Source: Chloroflexota bacterium (GTDB taxonomy: Bacteria; Chloroflexota; Anaerolineae; Anaerolineales; Villigracilaceae). Taken from it: 64,000 bases of DNA. The position numbers were made by a program, and so were the translations under genes. A model generated the notes under the pieces. The model made no database searches, was not told the DNA's origin, and was given only the letters and a program-made list of their open reading frames with translations. Each line of letters starts with the position of its first letter. The first letter of the stretch is position 1. This document shows positions 25,947 through 35,000 of this stretch, piece by piece. Location: contig JAEWVF010000039.1 of the NCBI GenBank assembly GCA_023459215.1, positions 62,001-126,000 of the forward strand. Reading direction: 5' to 3'.

Positions 25947-26934
25947 TTTTTGGAATGGAAAGCGCGTCCTGGTTACGGGCGCGGGTGGATTTATTGGCAG
26001 TCACTTGACGGAGACCCTGCTCGGGGCGGGCGCGCAGGTGCGCGCTTTTGTGCGCTATAACGCTCGTAACGATCCCGGCCTGCTGCGCTTCCTGCCGCGC
26101 CGGGATTTCGACGCGCTCGAAATCCTGACTGGCGACCTGCGCGACCCGGATGCCGTCCGCCAGGCGGTCAAAGGCGTCAGCCACGTTTTTCACCTGGGGG
26201 CGCTGATCGCCATCCCGTACTCGTACCAGCACCCGGTCGAGGTGGTTGAGAGCAATATCATCGGCACGCTGAACATTCTTTTAGCGGCCCGCGATTTTGG
26301 GGTCGAACGCCTTGTCCACACCTCGTCGAGCGAGGTGTATGGCTCGGCCCTGCGCGTCCCGATTGACGAGGAACATCCCCTGCAAGGGCAGTCGCCTTAC
26401 TCAGCCAGCAAGATCGGGGCCGACAAACTGGCTGAGAGTTTTTACTGCTCGTACAACTTGCCGGTCGTTACCTTGCGCCCGTTCAACACTTTTGGCCCGC
26501 GCCAGTCGGCTCGCGCCGTCATCCCGACCATGATCAGTCAGGCGCTTTCGGGCGATACCATCCGCCTGGGCAACCTGGATACGCGCCGCGATTTCACCTA
26601 TGTCAGTGATACGGTGGCCGGGTTTCTCAAGATTGCCGAAACACCCGGCGTCGAGGGCCAGACGATTAACCTCGGCACCGGTTACGATGTACGCATTGGC
26701 GACCTGGCCGAACAAATTGTGGCCATGCTCGACCACCCGGTCAAAATCGTGGTCGAGTCGCAGCGCCTGCGCCCCGAGAAGAGCGAGGTCCAGCGCCTGA
26801 TTTCGGACAACCGCCTGGCGCTGGAGCGCCTGGGCTGGAGTCCGCAGGTGGATATCAACACCGGTCTGCGCCGCACCGTCGAGTGGATTCGTGAAAATCT
26901 GGCGGAGTATACGACGGATCGATATGTGGTTTAA
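25939..26934 (+). CDS. NAD-dependent 4,6-dehydratase/epimerase of the LegB-like SDR family
   Basis: 331 aa extended SDR. NAD-binding VTGAGGFIGSHLTETLL, active-site SSSEVYGSA and YSASKIGADKLAESF, then RPFNTFGPRQSARAVIPT and RRDFTYVSDTV, which closely follow the LegB (nucleotide-GlcNAc 4,6-dehydratase) family pattern. Expected product is a 4-keto-6-deoxy sugar nucleotide for the aminotransferase two genes downstream. The start is ATG 25939, overlapping the sugar transferase stop; the longer frame from 25885 is not supported. The nucleotide (UDP, GDP or dTDP) cannot be decided by eye. Confidence 0.85.
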   Translation: MTDFWNGKRVLVTGAGGFIGSHLTETLLGAGAQVRAFVRYNARNDPGLLRFLPRRDFDALEILTGDLRDPDAVRQAVKGVSHVFHLGALIAIPYSYQHPVEVVESNIIGTLNILLAARDFGVERLVHTSSSEVYGSALRVPIDEEHPLQGQSPYSASKIGADKLAESFYCSYNLPVVTLRPFNTFGPRQSARAVIPTMISQALSGDTIRLGNLDTRRDFTYVSDTVAGFLKIAETPGVEGQTINLGTGYDVRIGDLAEQIVAMLDHPVKIVVESQRLRPEKSEVQRLISDNRLALERLGWSPQVDINTGLRRTVEWIRENLAEYTTDRYVV

Positions 26935-27007
26935 CGCTTTGGAGTGCAACACCCTGACGGGCACAAGAATCTCCCTACTTCGGACTCCGAAAAGAATAAG
27001 GTAAAAA

Positions 27008-27721
27008 ATGAAAGCCGTCATCCTCGCCGGGGGTAAGGGCAGCCGCCTGGCCCCCTATACCAAAGTTATCCCCAAGCCGCTCATGCCGATTGGGGATATG
27101 CCCATCCTCGAAGTTCTCCTGCGCCAGATTCGCCGGGCCGGGGTGGACGAAGTCATCCTGTCGGTCGGGCACATGGCCAGCCTGCTGCGGGCCTTCTTCC
27201 AGGAGGGTGAGCACCTTGGCATGCGCATTCGCTACAGTTACGAGGAAAAGCCGCTCGGCACCGCCGGGCCGCTGACCCTGCTCGACGGCCTCGACCAAAC
27301 CTTCATGGTCATGAATGGCGATGTGTTGACCACTCTCGATTTCAGCGACTTGCTCGACTTTCACCGCAAATCCGGCGCGTTGGTGACAATTGCCATGCAC
27401 CGCCGTCAGGTCAAGATTGATCTGGGTGTTTTGCAATTGGATGGCAACCATGGAATCACCGGTTACATCGAGAAGCCGACTTATGATTTCCATGTCAGTA
27501 TGGGCGTCTATGTTTTTGAGCCGCAGGCCCTGGCCTATATTCCGCGTGGCCAGTATTTTGATTTTCCCAGCCTGATTTTGAAATTGCTGGAAGACGGACA
27601 AAAAGTGGCCGGGTATCCTTTCTCAGCCTATTGGCAGGATTTGGGCCGCCCGGACGATTACGAGCAGGCCATCCAGGATTTTGAGTCGATGCGCGAGCAA
27701 TTCTTAGGAGATGAAGCATGA
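27008..27721 (+). CDS. Sugar-1-phosphate nucleotidyltransferase
   Basis: 237 aa single-domain NTP transferase. The N-terminal MKAVILAGGKGSRLAPYTKVIPKPLMPIG is the nucleotide-binding signature; FMVMNGDVLTTLDF holds the metal-binding Asp, and YWQDLGRPDDYEQA closes the fold. It resembles MurU/HddC/PtmE-type enzymes rather than RmlA. Together with the dehydratase before it and the aminotransferase after it (4-bp ATGA overlap) it forms a compact NDP-amino-deoxy-sugar unit. ATG has AAGGT upstream. Confidence 0.87.
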   Translation: MKAVILAGGKGSRLAPYTKVIPKPLMPIGDMPILEVLLRQIRRAGVDEVILSVGHMASLLRAFFQEGEHLGMRIRYSYEEKPLGTAGPLTLLDGLDQTFMVMNGDVLTTLDFSDLLDFHRKSGALVTIAMHRRQVKIDLGVLQLDGNHGITGYIEKPTYDFHVSMGVYVFEPQALAYIPRGQYFDFPSLILKLLEDGQKVAGYPFSAYWQDLGRPDDYEQAIQDFESMREQFLGDEA

Positions 27722-28860
27722 ACTGGAAAATTCCGCTGTTTGACCTGGATTACGGCCCCGAGGAAGAGCAGGCTGTTTTGGATGTTTTGCGCAGCCGTTG
27801 GCTGACGATGGGTGAAGTGACCCAGCGTTTCGAAGCGGCTTTTGCTGAAACCTGCGGCGTGAAACATGCGGTTGCTGTCTCGAACGGCACGGTCGCCCTG
27901 CACCTGGCCTGCCTGGGCGCGGGCATCGCACCCGGCGACGAGGTCATCGTCCCGGCCCTGACTTTTGTCGCCACGGCGGCCTGCGTCCGTTACGTGGGCG
28001 CGACTCCGGTTTTTGCGGATGTGACCAGCCCGGATGACCTGACTCTTTCGCCGGAATCGGTCGAGTCCCTGATTACGCCGCGTACCCGCGCGATTATCGT
28101 CATGCACTATGCGGGGTATCCTTGCGATATGGCCGCTTTCCGCGCCCTGGCCCAAAAGCACAACCTGAAATTGATTGAGGATGCTGCTCATGCCCCTGGC
28201 GCGGTGCGGGACGGTCGCCGGGCCGGGGCTTGGGGCGATGTGGCCGCCTTCAGCTTTTTCTCCAACAAGAACCTGGCCACCGGCGAGGGCGGGATGCTGA
28301 CCACCAATGATGATGAAGTCGCCGCCAAACTGCGCCGCCTGCGCTCGCACGGCATGACCACCCTGACCTGGGATCGCCATCGCGGCCACGCCTGGAGTTA
28401 TGATGTTACCGACCTGGGTTATAATTACCGCCCGAGCGAGATACTTTCGGCCCTGGGACTGGCGCAGTTATGCAAGCTGGAAGCCAGCAACCAGCGCCGC
28501 CGCGAGTTAACGGTTTTTTATCACGAATTACTGGCTGAACTGGTTCCGCAGGTGGGTCTGCCATTTGTGGGCAAGCAGCCAGGGGCGGCCTGCCATATCC
28601 TGCCGGTTTTGTTGCCGGAAGGAACCCGGCGCGCGGATTTTATGGATGCGATGAAAACGCGGGGAATTCAAACCAGCATTCATTACCCCCCCATTCCTGA
28701 GTTTTCTGCCTACCGCGAGTCGTCCGCTGGCCTGGATGGATTGCCTGTAACCAAGACGATTGCGCAGCGGGAAGTGACGCTGCCTCTTTATACAAAAATG
28801 ACGTTTGACGATGTGCGTGAAGTGGTTCAATCTGTTGCTCAAATTTTACGAACAGCTTAA
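27718..28860 (+). CDS. PLP-dependent sugar aminotransferase, DegT/DnrJ/EryC1/StrS family
   Basis: 380 aa. The PLP lysine is in FSFFSNKNLATGEGG, the PLP Asp in LIEDAAHAPGA, and SNGTVALHLACLGAG binds the phosphate. The SHGMTTLTWDRHRGHAWSYDVTDLGYNYRPSEI segment is typical of 4-aminotransferases acting on 4-keto-6-deoxy sugar nucleotides. Most likely aminates the product of the LegB-like dehydratase, giving a 4-amino-4,6-dideoxy sugar. It is a different branch from the WlbC-like enzyme at 7587. Followed after 38 bp by the second BY-kinase. Confidence 0.9.
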   Translation: MNWKIPLFDLDYGPEEEQAVLDVLRSRWLTMGEVTQRFEAAFAETCGVKHAVAVSNGTVALHLACLGAGIAPGDEVIVPALTFVATAACVRYVGATPVFADVTSPDDLTLSPESVESLITPRTRAIIVMHYAGYPCDMAAFRALAQKHNLKLIEDAAHAPGAVRDGRRAGAWGDVAAFSFFSNKNLATGEGGMLTTNDDEVAAKLRRLRSHGMTTLTWDRHRGHAWSYDVTDLGYNYRPSEILSALGLAQLCKLEASNQRRRELTVFYHELLAELVPQVGLPFVGKQPGAACHILPVLLPEGTRRADFMDAMKTRGIQTSIHYPPIPEFSAYRESSAGLDGLPVTKTIAQREVTLPLYTKMTFDDVREVVQSVAQILRTA

Positions 28861-28898
28861 TTCCAACAGATCGAAAAGTTGCCAGAGGGCCTGCAATT

Positions 28899-30821
28899 AT
28901 GGAAATTAAACAATATATTACGATTGTCCAGCGCTGGTTATGGCTGTTAATCCTTGGTCTGGTGCTTGGGGCCGCTGGCGCGTTTATTTACAGCTCTTTT
29001 CAAACGCCGGTTTACCAGACCTCCACTCGCGTGCAGGTTATCAGCGCGCCCAGCAGCATATCTTCGAGCACCTATTCCGTGTGGAATGACCAACAGTTGG
29101 CGCAGACTTATGTGCAAACGATCCGCAGCCGGCCCAACCTGGATGCCGTCGAAGAGAAAATCGGCGGAACCGTGATTGCCGGGCAAATCCGCGCCCAGAC
29201 CGTTGCAAACAGTCAACTGATCGATATTTTTGTCGAGGATTCTGACCCGCAGCGCACGGCGTTGATTGCCAACACCCTGGTGGAAGTTTTCATCGTTCGC
29301 AATGCCCAGATGCAATCGATGCGCTTTTCCGAATCCGAGAAGAGTCTCGAGGCCCAGATCCAGCAGGTGGATTCGCAAATTGAAGCGCTGACCACAAGTT
29401 CTGAAGCGGCCTCGAACGCCGAGGCGCAGGAAGCGATTGCCAAAACCCAGGCTGAAATTGAACGCCTGCAAACCGAAATCCTGGCGTTGCAAAATGAACT
29501 GGATGTTTTAAAGTCTCCGCAGCGTCAGCCAGACTCCTTCTCCACCCCAACCCCCTCCCCTGAAATCCGTTCGCAGATCAACGAAGGCGAGTTGCGCCTG
29601 CGTCAGTTGCAATCCACTTATGACCTGTACCAGCAAATTTATACCAATTTGGTGGTTCTGGGCCAAAACCGGGCGACGAGTGATGTTACCGCGGAAGAAG
29701 AACAGACCCAGTCCACCCTGGCGCTTTACCGCCAGATCCGCGCCAATTTGCTGAGCAGTTATGAGGGGATTCGCCTGGCCCGCTTGAGCAGCACCTCCAA
29801 TATCGTCGCCATTGAACCGGCCCTGGTTCCTGAAAAACCCATCCGCCCGCAGCCGCTCAATAACGCCGGCCTGGGAGCCGCGGTTGGGCTGCTCCTGGCA
29901 GGCGCAATCGTTTTCCTGATCGAGTATCTGGATGATACGATTCGCTCTGCCGAGCAGGTCACTGCTGTGATGGATTTATCCGTGATCGGTTATATTGCAG
30001 AACTGGAACACGACCAGGATAAAGCCTATGTTTCCGAAAATCCGCGTTCGCCGGTGGCCGAGGCGTTTCGTACCCTGCGCACCAACCTGGAATTTGCCAG
30101 CGTAGACCGGCCGCTCAAAACGCTGCTGGTGGTCAGCGCCCACCCTGGGGAAGGCAAAACCACCGTGGCCACCAATTTGGCGATCACGATTGCCCAGGGT
30201 GGGAAACGTGTCCTGTTAATCGATGCCGATTTGCGCCGTCCGCGCGTTCACCATCACCTGGGGCTGCCCAACCGGGTTGGTTTGAGTAATTTATTCCGCG
30301 ATTTGCACGCTATAGAAGAGGTTGCTCACGCCTGGCGTGATGGCAGCTTGAGTGTCATCACCAGCGGCGGCGTGCCGCCCAACCCGGCCGATTTGCTGGC
30401 ATCTGAGCGCATGGCAGCCATCCTTGACATGGCCAGCCAATCGGTCGACATGGTTATTGTGGACGCACCGCCCTTCCTGGTGGCGGACGCCTCCATCCTG
30501 GCTTCGCGCGCTGACGGCGTTTTGCTGGTCATCCGGCCTGGGAAGACCCCGATGGATGCGGCTTTGACCACCCTGGAGCAAATGAAGCGCGCCGGGGCGA
30601 ATATTTTAGGCATTGTTCTAAACCGCATCCCGCGTGACCGGCCCAGCTATTATGGCGGTTATCGCCATTACTCCGGCTATTACAAAGGCGAATACGGTTA
30701 TTACGATGAAAATCCGCGCGGCAACGGCAAATATAAGGGAAATGGCAAAGCCAAATTCCCCTGGCTGGGAAATTCCCAGAAACAGCGCGAGGTCAAGGCT
30801 GCCGAAGAACCGGAAAAGTAA
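28899..30821 (+). CDS. Wzz/BY-kinase (polysaccharide chain-length regulator and tyrosine autokinase)
   Basis: 640 aa, complete. TM1 about residues 13-34 after a short cytoplasmic start, extracytoplasmic coiled coil about 140-205, TM2 about 322-345 (LGAAVGLLLAGAIVFLIEYLDD), then the kinase: AEAFRTLRTNLEF, P-loop HPGEGKTTVA with K420, Walker A' LIDADLRRP (D442, D444), Walker B IVDAPP (D522). The tail holds a Tyr cluster of about nine residues (SYYGGYRHYSGYYKGEYGYY). This one-chain Wzz plus kinase layout is normal for Gram-negative-type loci. It is a paralogue of the truncated gene at the left edge but with a longer Tyr tail. Confidence 0.94.
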   Translation: MEIKQYITIVQRWLWLLILGLVLGAAGAFIYSSFQTPVYQTSTRVQVISAPSSISSSTYSVWNDQQLAQTYVQTIRSRPNLDAVEEKIGGTVIAGQIRAQTVANSQLIDIFVEDSDPQRTALIANTLVEVFIVRNAQMQSMRFSESEKSLEAQIQQVDSQIEALTTSSEAASNAEAQEAIAKTQAEIERLQTEILALQNELDVLKSPQRQPDSFSTPTPSPEIRSQINEGELRLRQLQSTYDLYQQIYTNLVVLGQNRATSDVTAEEEQTQSTLALYRQIRANLLSSYEGIRLARLSSTSNIVAIEPALVPEKPIRPQPLNNAGLGAAVGLLLAGAIVFLIEYLDDTIRSAEQVTAVMDLSVIGYIAELEHDQDKAYVSENPRSPVAEAFRTLRTNLEFASVDRPLKTLLVVSAHPGEGKTTVATNLAITIAQGGKRVLLIDADLRRPRVHHHLGLPNRVGLSNLFRDLHAIEEVAHAWRDGSLSVITSGGVPPNPADLLASERMAAILDMASQSVDMVIVDAPPFLVADASILASRADGVLLVIRPGKTPMDAALTTLEQMKRAGANILGIVLNRIPRDRPSYYGGYRHYSGYYKGEYGYYDENPRGNGKYKGNGKAKFPWLGNSQKQREVKAAEEPEK

Positions 30822-30833
30822 CCAGCGTTCCCT

Positions 30834-31667
30834 ATGAAAATCTGCCCGTATTTGGGATTGTTGCACGATCCCACCACCCCAGCGGTATTCCCGTCTGAGC
30901 GCAATTTTTGCCATAAGGTGATTCCGCCGCAGGCAATCCTGGATGAACACCAGCAGGTTTGCTGCCTGGCGGCTGGCCATCAGGATTGCCCGGTCTTCCA
31001 ATCTCCTGCGCCTTCAACCCGGGAAGCGTTTTTCTATCATCCGCTTTCTTCGCCGCCTCGGCGGGCCGGCCTGTTTCCAGTTTTATTTGGCCTTTTGTTG
31101 TTTGCTCTTGTTTTACTTGCTGGCGGGGCGTATTGGCTCAGCTTGAATCGTCCGCAGGCGCCAGTCCCGGTTGCGCCAACAGCAGCGGTACTCGAATCAC
31201 CTTCGCCTGCCATTCTCGCTACCGAGACGGTCAGCGAGATCGTTCCTGAGTCGACCTCAACGCCCACGCTTCCGCCGCCAACCGAAACGGCCTCGGTCAC
31301 TCCTCCGGCTGGCCTGGAAACCCTGATCGGTGAAAATCCTGGCCTGCTGATTCACCGGGTGGAGCGCGGTGAGAGCCTGACCTCCCTGGCCATACGCTAC
31401 AACACCTCCGCCGAGGCGATCCAGGCGGTCAATTTTGTCATGCCGCTGCCTTTGTGGCAGGATTGGCTGGTGGTGATCCCGGTTGATTTGCCGGACGCCA
31501 GCGGGCTGCCGCGCTTCGAAGTCTACCAGGTGGGCGAGACCGATTCCACGCTGGATGTCCTGTCTGCCCAGCAAGGCGTGGATGTGGATTTGGCTGCCAG
31601 TTACAATCAGTTGCACCCAACCGATCCTTTGACCGCCGGAAGCTGGCTGCTTCTGCCTCGGCCCTGA
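30834..31667 (+). CDS. Cys-motif, single-TM, LysM-domain protein
   Basis: 277 aa. Residues 1-55 are a small Cys-rich module (CPYLG at 4, then C26, C43-C44, C52, with HQQVCCLAAGHQDCPVF), which could bind a metal or Fe-S cluster. Residues 78-103 form one membrane helix, 105-165 a Pro/Thr/Ser-rich spacer. A LysM domain (HRVERGESLTSLAIRYNTSAEAIQAVN) lies at about 175-218, and a weaker LysM-like segment at 229-275. The topology puts the Cys module in the cytosol and the LysM outside, on peptidoglycan or glycan. It closes the polysaccharide locus 12 bp after the BY-kinase and is followed by a strong terminator. Confidence 0.8.
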   Translation: MKICPYLGLLHDPTTPAVFPSERNFCHKVIPPQAILDEHQQVCCLAAGHQDCPVFQSPAPSTREAFFYHPLSSPPRRAGLFPVLFGLLLFALVLLAGGAYWLSLNRPQAPVPVAPTAAVLESPSPAILATETVSEIVPESTSTPTLPPPTETASVTPPAGLETLIGENPGLLIHRVERGESLTSLAIRYNTSAEAIQAVNFVMPLPLWQDWLVVIPVDLPDASGLPRFEVYQVGETDSTLDVLSAQQGVDVDLAASYNQLHPTDPLTAGSWLLLPRP

Positions 31668-31689
31668 TTTCCTTCCCATAACAACGCTG

Positions 31690-31723
31690 AACGCCCCGCG
31701 AAATCCCTGCGGGGCGTTTTTGT
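31690..31723 (+). terminator. Intrinsic terminator ending the polysaccharide operon
   Basis: Perfect 9-bp stem ACGCCCCGC (31691-31699) and GCGGGGCGT (31709-31717), then TTTTGTT. It lies 22 bp after the stop of the LysM gene. Confidence 0.9.
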
Positions 31724-31863
31724 TATCTTCGCGTTCGTCTAACAAATTTGCTAAGGATTATGCCTGGTGGGTGATGAATAATCACCCGCCGGATAACAAA
31801 ACTGAAAGTGATTTTCATTGTGAAAAGTGACGGATTGTCATAAAATCTGCTTAATTAAATTAG

Positions 31864-31897
31864 GTATTTATACCCATTTTTCAATCGGTATAAATAC
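31864..31897. promoter_or_regulatory. 11-bp inverted repeat, candidate operator
   Basis: GTATTTATACC (31864-31874) and GGTATAAATAC (31887-31897) are perfect mirror images with a 12-bp AT-rich spacer. It is upstream of the giant surface protein gene in otherwise non-coding DNA, so a regulator-binding site is more likely than an RNA hairpin, although either is possible. No good -35/-10 pair can be assigned with confidence. Confidence 0.4.
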
Positions 31898-31914
31898 AAA
31901 CTCTTTTATGCAGA

Positions 31915-32010
31915 TGCAAGGACCTTGAGTCAGGGATTGGTCGCTGCCGTAACGACGGCGAGACTCAGGCGAGCAAGAGCGAAACCGGCTGCATGCCGGT
32001 TTCGCTTTTT
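31915..32010 (+). promoter_or_regulatory. Structured leader RNA ending in an intrinsic terminator, before the giant protein gene
   Basis: TTGAGTC (31925-31931) can pair with GACTCAG (31962-31968), enclosing an inner stem GCCGT/ACGGC (31946-31950 with 31955-31959). Next comes a perfect hairpin GCGAAACCGGC (31979-31989) and GCCGGTTTCGC (31994-32004) with TTTTTTT behind it. The terminator lies only about 20 bp before the ATG, ahead of CGGAGAG, so it would stop transcripts unless something opens it. This is the layout of a riboswitch or protein-controlled attenuator. I could not match it to a named class (c-di-GMP-I and -II, TPP, cobalamin, SAM and glycine consensus motifs were looked for). Confidence 0.55.
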
Positions 32011-32029
32011 TTAATTCGGAGAGCTTGTT

Positions 32030-35000
32030 ATGAAAAAATCATTTGGTTATTCTCAGGTACGTTTGTTATTCGTAAGTTTGATATTGCTAGGCATCGTTTT
32101 TTCGGCGATCAGTTGGCCTGCGCCGGCCGGGGCCAGCCAGAGCGTGTATGTGTTGGATAATTTCACCACGGCAACTTACAATAACCAGAATGGCACTTCC
32201 AATTGGGCTACGGATTGGGTTGAGAACAACGATACTGGCGTGGCCGATACCGGAGATGTGCGCATCATAGGTGGCGTACTACGCTTGAATAATAATCTTA
32301 CTCCGACAACCCTACCAAGCGTTGAGCGCGGCTTAAGCATGCCGCTGAATGCAACCGCCACTCTGAGCTTTTATCGCACGGTTAGTGGTTTGGGAGGCGG
32401 GGGCGATACTGCGATTTTGGAAATCTATGATGGCGATACTGCTGCATGGGCCACGTTGCAGACCTACAATACGAATGCTGCCAGAGCGTTGCAAACCATT
32501 GATATTTCAGGTTACCGTTCTTTCGACACGCGCCTCCGCTTTCGGATCACTGGCGGTTATGCAGGAGCAACCGAATATTTATTGCTTGATGATGTTCAGG
32601 TAACCTACCAGGCCAATCTTCATTTCCCCAGCAGTGTTTTCCAGACGGTGCAGACTTATTATGTACCGATCCCCGAAGATCAGGGTTTGCTCGCGTTGAA
32701 CGCGATTAATACTGATGCTGATGACCCAATGAACACTTATATTTCCATTACCGTGGTTGCCGATGATACCGTAATTTATTATGACCATTGGGAGGATGAT
32801 TACGAAACGAAAACCACCAACCCTTCGCAAATCACTACCGAGGTCTGGGGTGACGACAATCCCGCGAACGGCATGCCGCCTGGGTTTGGCTCGGATGTTT
32901 TTATCGCTGGCAATATTATTATTCTGAATAACGCTGTGCCTTCCACCAATCTTCTTCAACTTGATTATGATGGCGGCGATAAAATTTCCTCGACCGATGC
33001 CATTGCGGTAACGCGCACCGCCTGGCCGAGCGGCGCCGGAACGTTGCATGGTGGTTCGGTGGAAATGTTGAATACCGATGTTTGGGGGTTGAGCTATGAT
33101 ATTCCGGCTGATTCAGGCGACCAGGCTAATGATTTTGATTATGCCGGGTTGAGTGTCATGGCCAGCCAGGATAATACGCTCATTTACTTAAATGGCACCC
33201 AGGTCATGAACATGATTGGCTCCCAGGATTATTTGGATGAAGGCCAGAGTTATTTGTTTGGAGATGGTACGATTGTGGGGGGTGATACGATTACCTCCGA
33301 CAAGCCGATTCAGGCCAACTTCCTAACGGGGGATATCGGCAGCAATTACGAATCATCCTGGTTTACCCTCTATCCGTACGCGCTCCTTTCGAGCAGTTAT
33401 TATGCACCGGTCGATGGCACCACCACTCCGGCCCGCACGACTGCGGTCTATTTGCAGAATCCCACTGCTAACCCAATCACCATCTACCGCATGGATTCGA
33501 GTGGAACAGAGAATACGGTTGTAACGAATCTGGCGGCTGGAGCCACACACCGGTATACGATGCCAACAACCGGCACAGGCATGACCTTTTACACCAAAGA
33601 CAGCGCGAGATTCCAGGCGATTTCCAATATGGATTCAGGCGGTCAAGCCAGCGACTGGGGCTATACCCTGATTCCATCCAACCAACTGACCCAGCAGGCC
33701 CAATTGGGCTGGGGTGTGGGCCGCGACCCGACCAGTGGCACCAACCCGAACGAAAATGGCAGCCCGGCCTGGGTACTGGCGGTTGGAGCCGGGACGATGA
33801 ACGTTTGCGTCGATTACGATGGCGATGGTCTTGGGGCGCTAACGGATGCCAATGGCAGCCGTTATGATCAATTGTTAACGGTTACAAACTTGCAGCGCAC
33901 CAAAGTTTATGACAGCGATGGCGACCAGACTGGCATGTTGCTATATCTGTGCAACGGCAGCGAAAGCGCCAACAACCGAAGCAACAAGATTGCGGTGGCC
34001 TGGGGCCAGGATCCGGTGACCGCTTCGGCGGCCGCTCCCGGCCTGGATGTTGGCACCAGCGTCCCACCCCTGCCGAATTTTACTGCCATAAAAAATGCCG
34101 TCCTGACCAATGACCTGAACGGCGATGGCAAATTCGATATTGGCGATACCTTCGAATACCAGATCAAGATTAACAATGTTGGCGCGCTGCCAATTCCCGG
34201 CAACCTGATCACGGTCTCGGATATTATCCCAACCTATACCAATTATTATCCCAATTCAACCCGGATCGATGGGGTTTCCATCCCGGATGCCGTGATCGGT
34301 ACGCCCTTCCCGCTTGATGAAGGGGGGTATTTGATTTCGGGTACTCTCCCGATTGATGGCCAGTTTGTCGTTACCTTCCGGGTGACAATTGACGCTTCGA
34401 TCCCGGCTGCTACCAACCTTATTAATAATGCTTTGGTTAGCGATAAAAAACTTACCTATATTCCCAAAGTTGAAATTTTTATTGACCCGCCTACCAAGAT
34501 TGGCGATTTCATCTGGCTTGACCAGAATGGCGATGGCGTGCAGGACGCGGGCGAACCGGGCCTGGCCGGGGTCACCGTTTTCCTGGATACGAATAATAAT
34601 GGAACCTGGAATGCGGGCGAACCGACCACCACAACCAATTCCAGCGGGCAGTACACCTTCTCCGGGTTATCTGGTGGCACTTATTATGTGGTGGTGGATA
34701 CCAGCACCCTGCCTGGCGGCCTGACCCAAACCGGTGACCCGGATACCACCATCGATAACAAGCACACCGTCACAATTGGTCCTGGCAGCACCAACAAACC
34801 TTATTACGCTGCCGATTTCGGTTATCGCGGTGCAATCGCGCTGGGTGATTTTGTCTGGTACGATGTCGACCGGGATGGTATTCAAGATGGCGGCGCGGAA
34901 GTGGGCCTGGACGGTGTGACCGTCAACCTGACCTGGGCCGGCAAGGATGGCAACCTGGCGACGACAGCTGATAATATTGTTTTCCCGGCCAAAGTGACCA

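Noticed and set aside
31979..32010. Considered as the terminator of the upstream operon
   Set aside because: A stronger terminator is already present at 31690-31723; this one is 300 bp further on and 20 bp before an ATG, so it is treated as part of the leader.
31915..32010. c-di-GMP-I or -II riboswitch
   Set aside because: The conserved GEMM core motifs are not present, and no match to the class II core could be made by eye.
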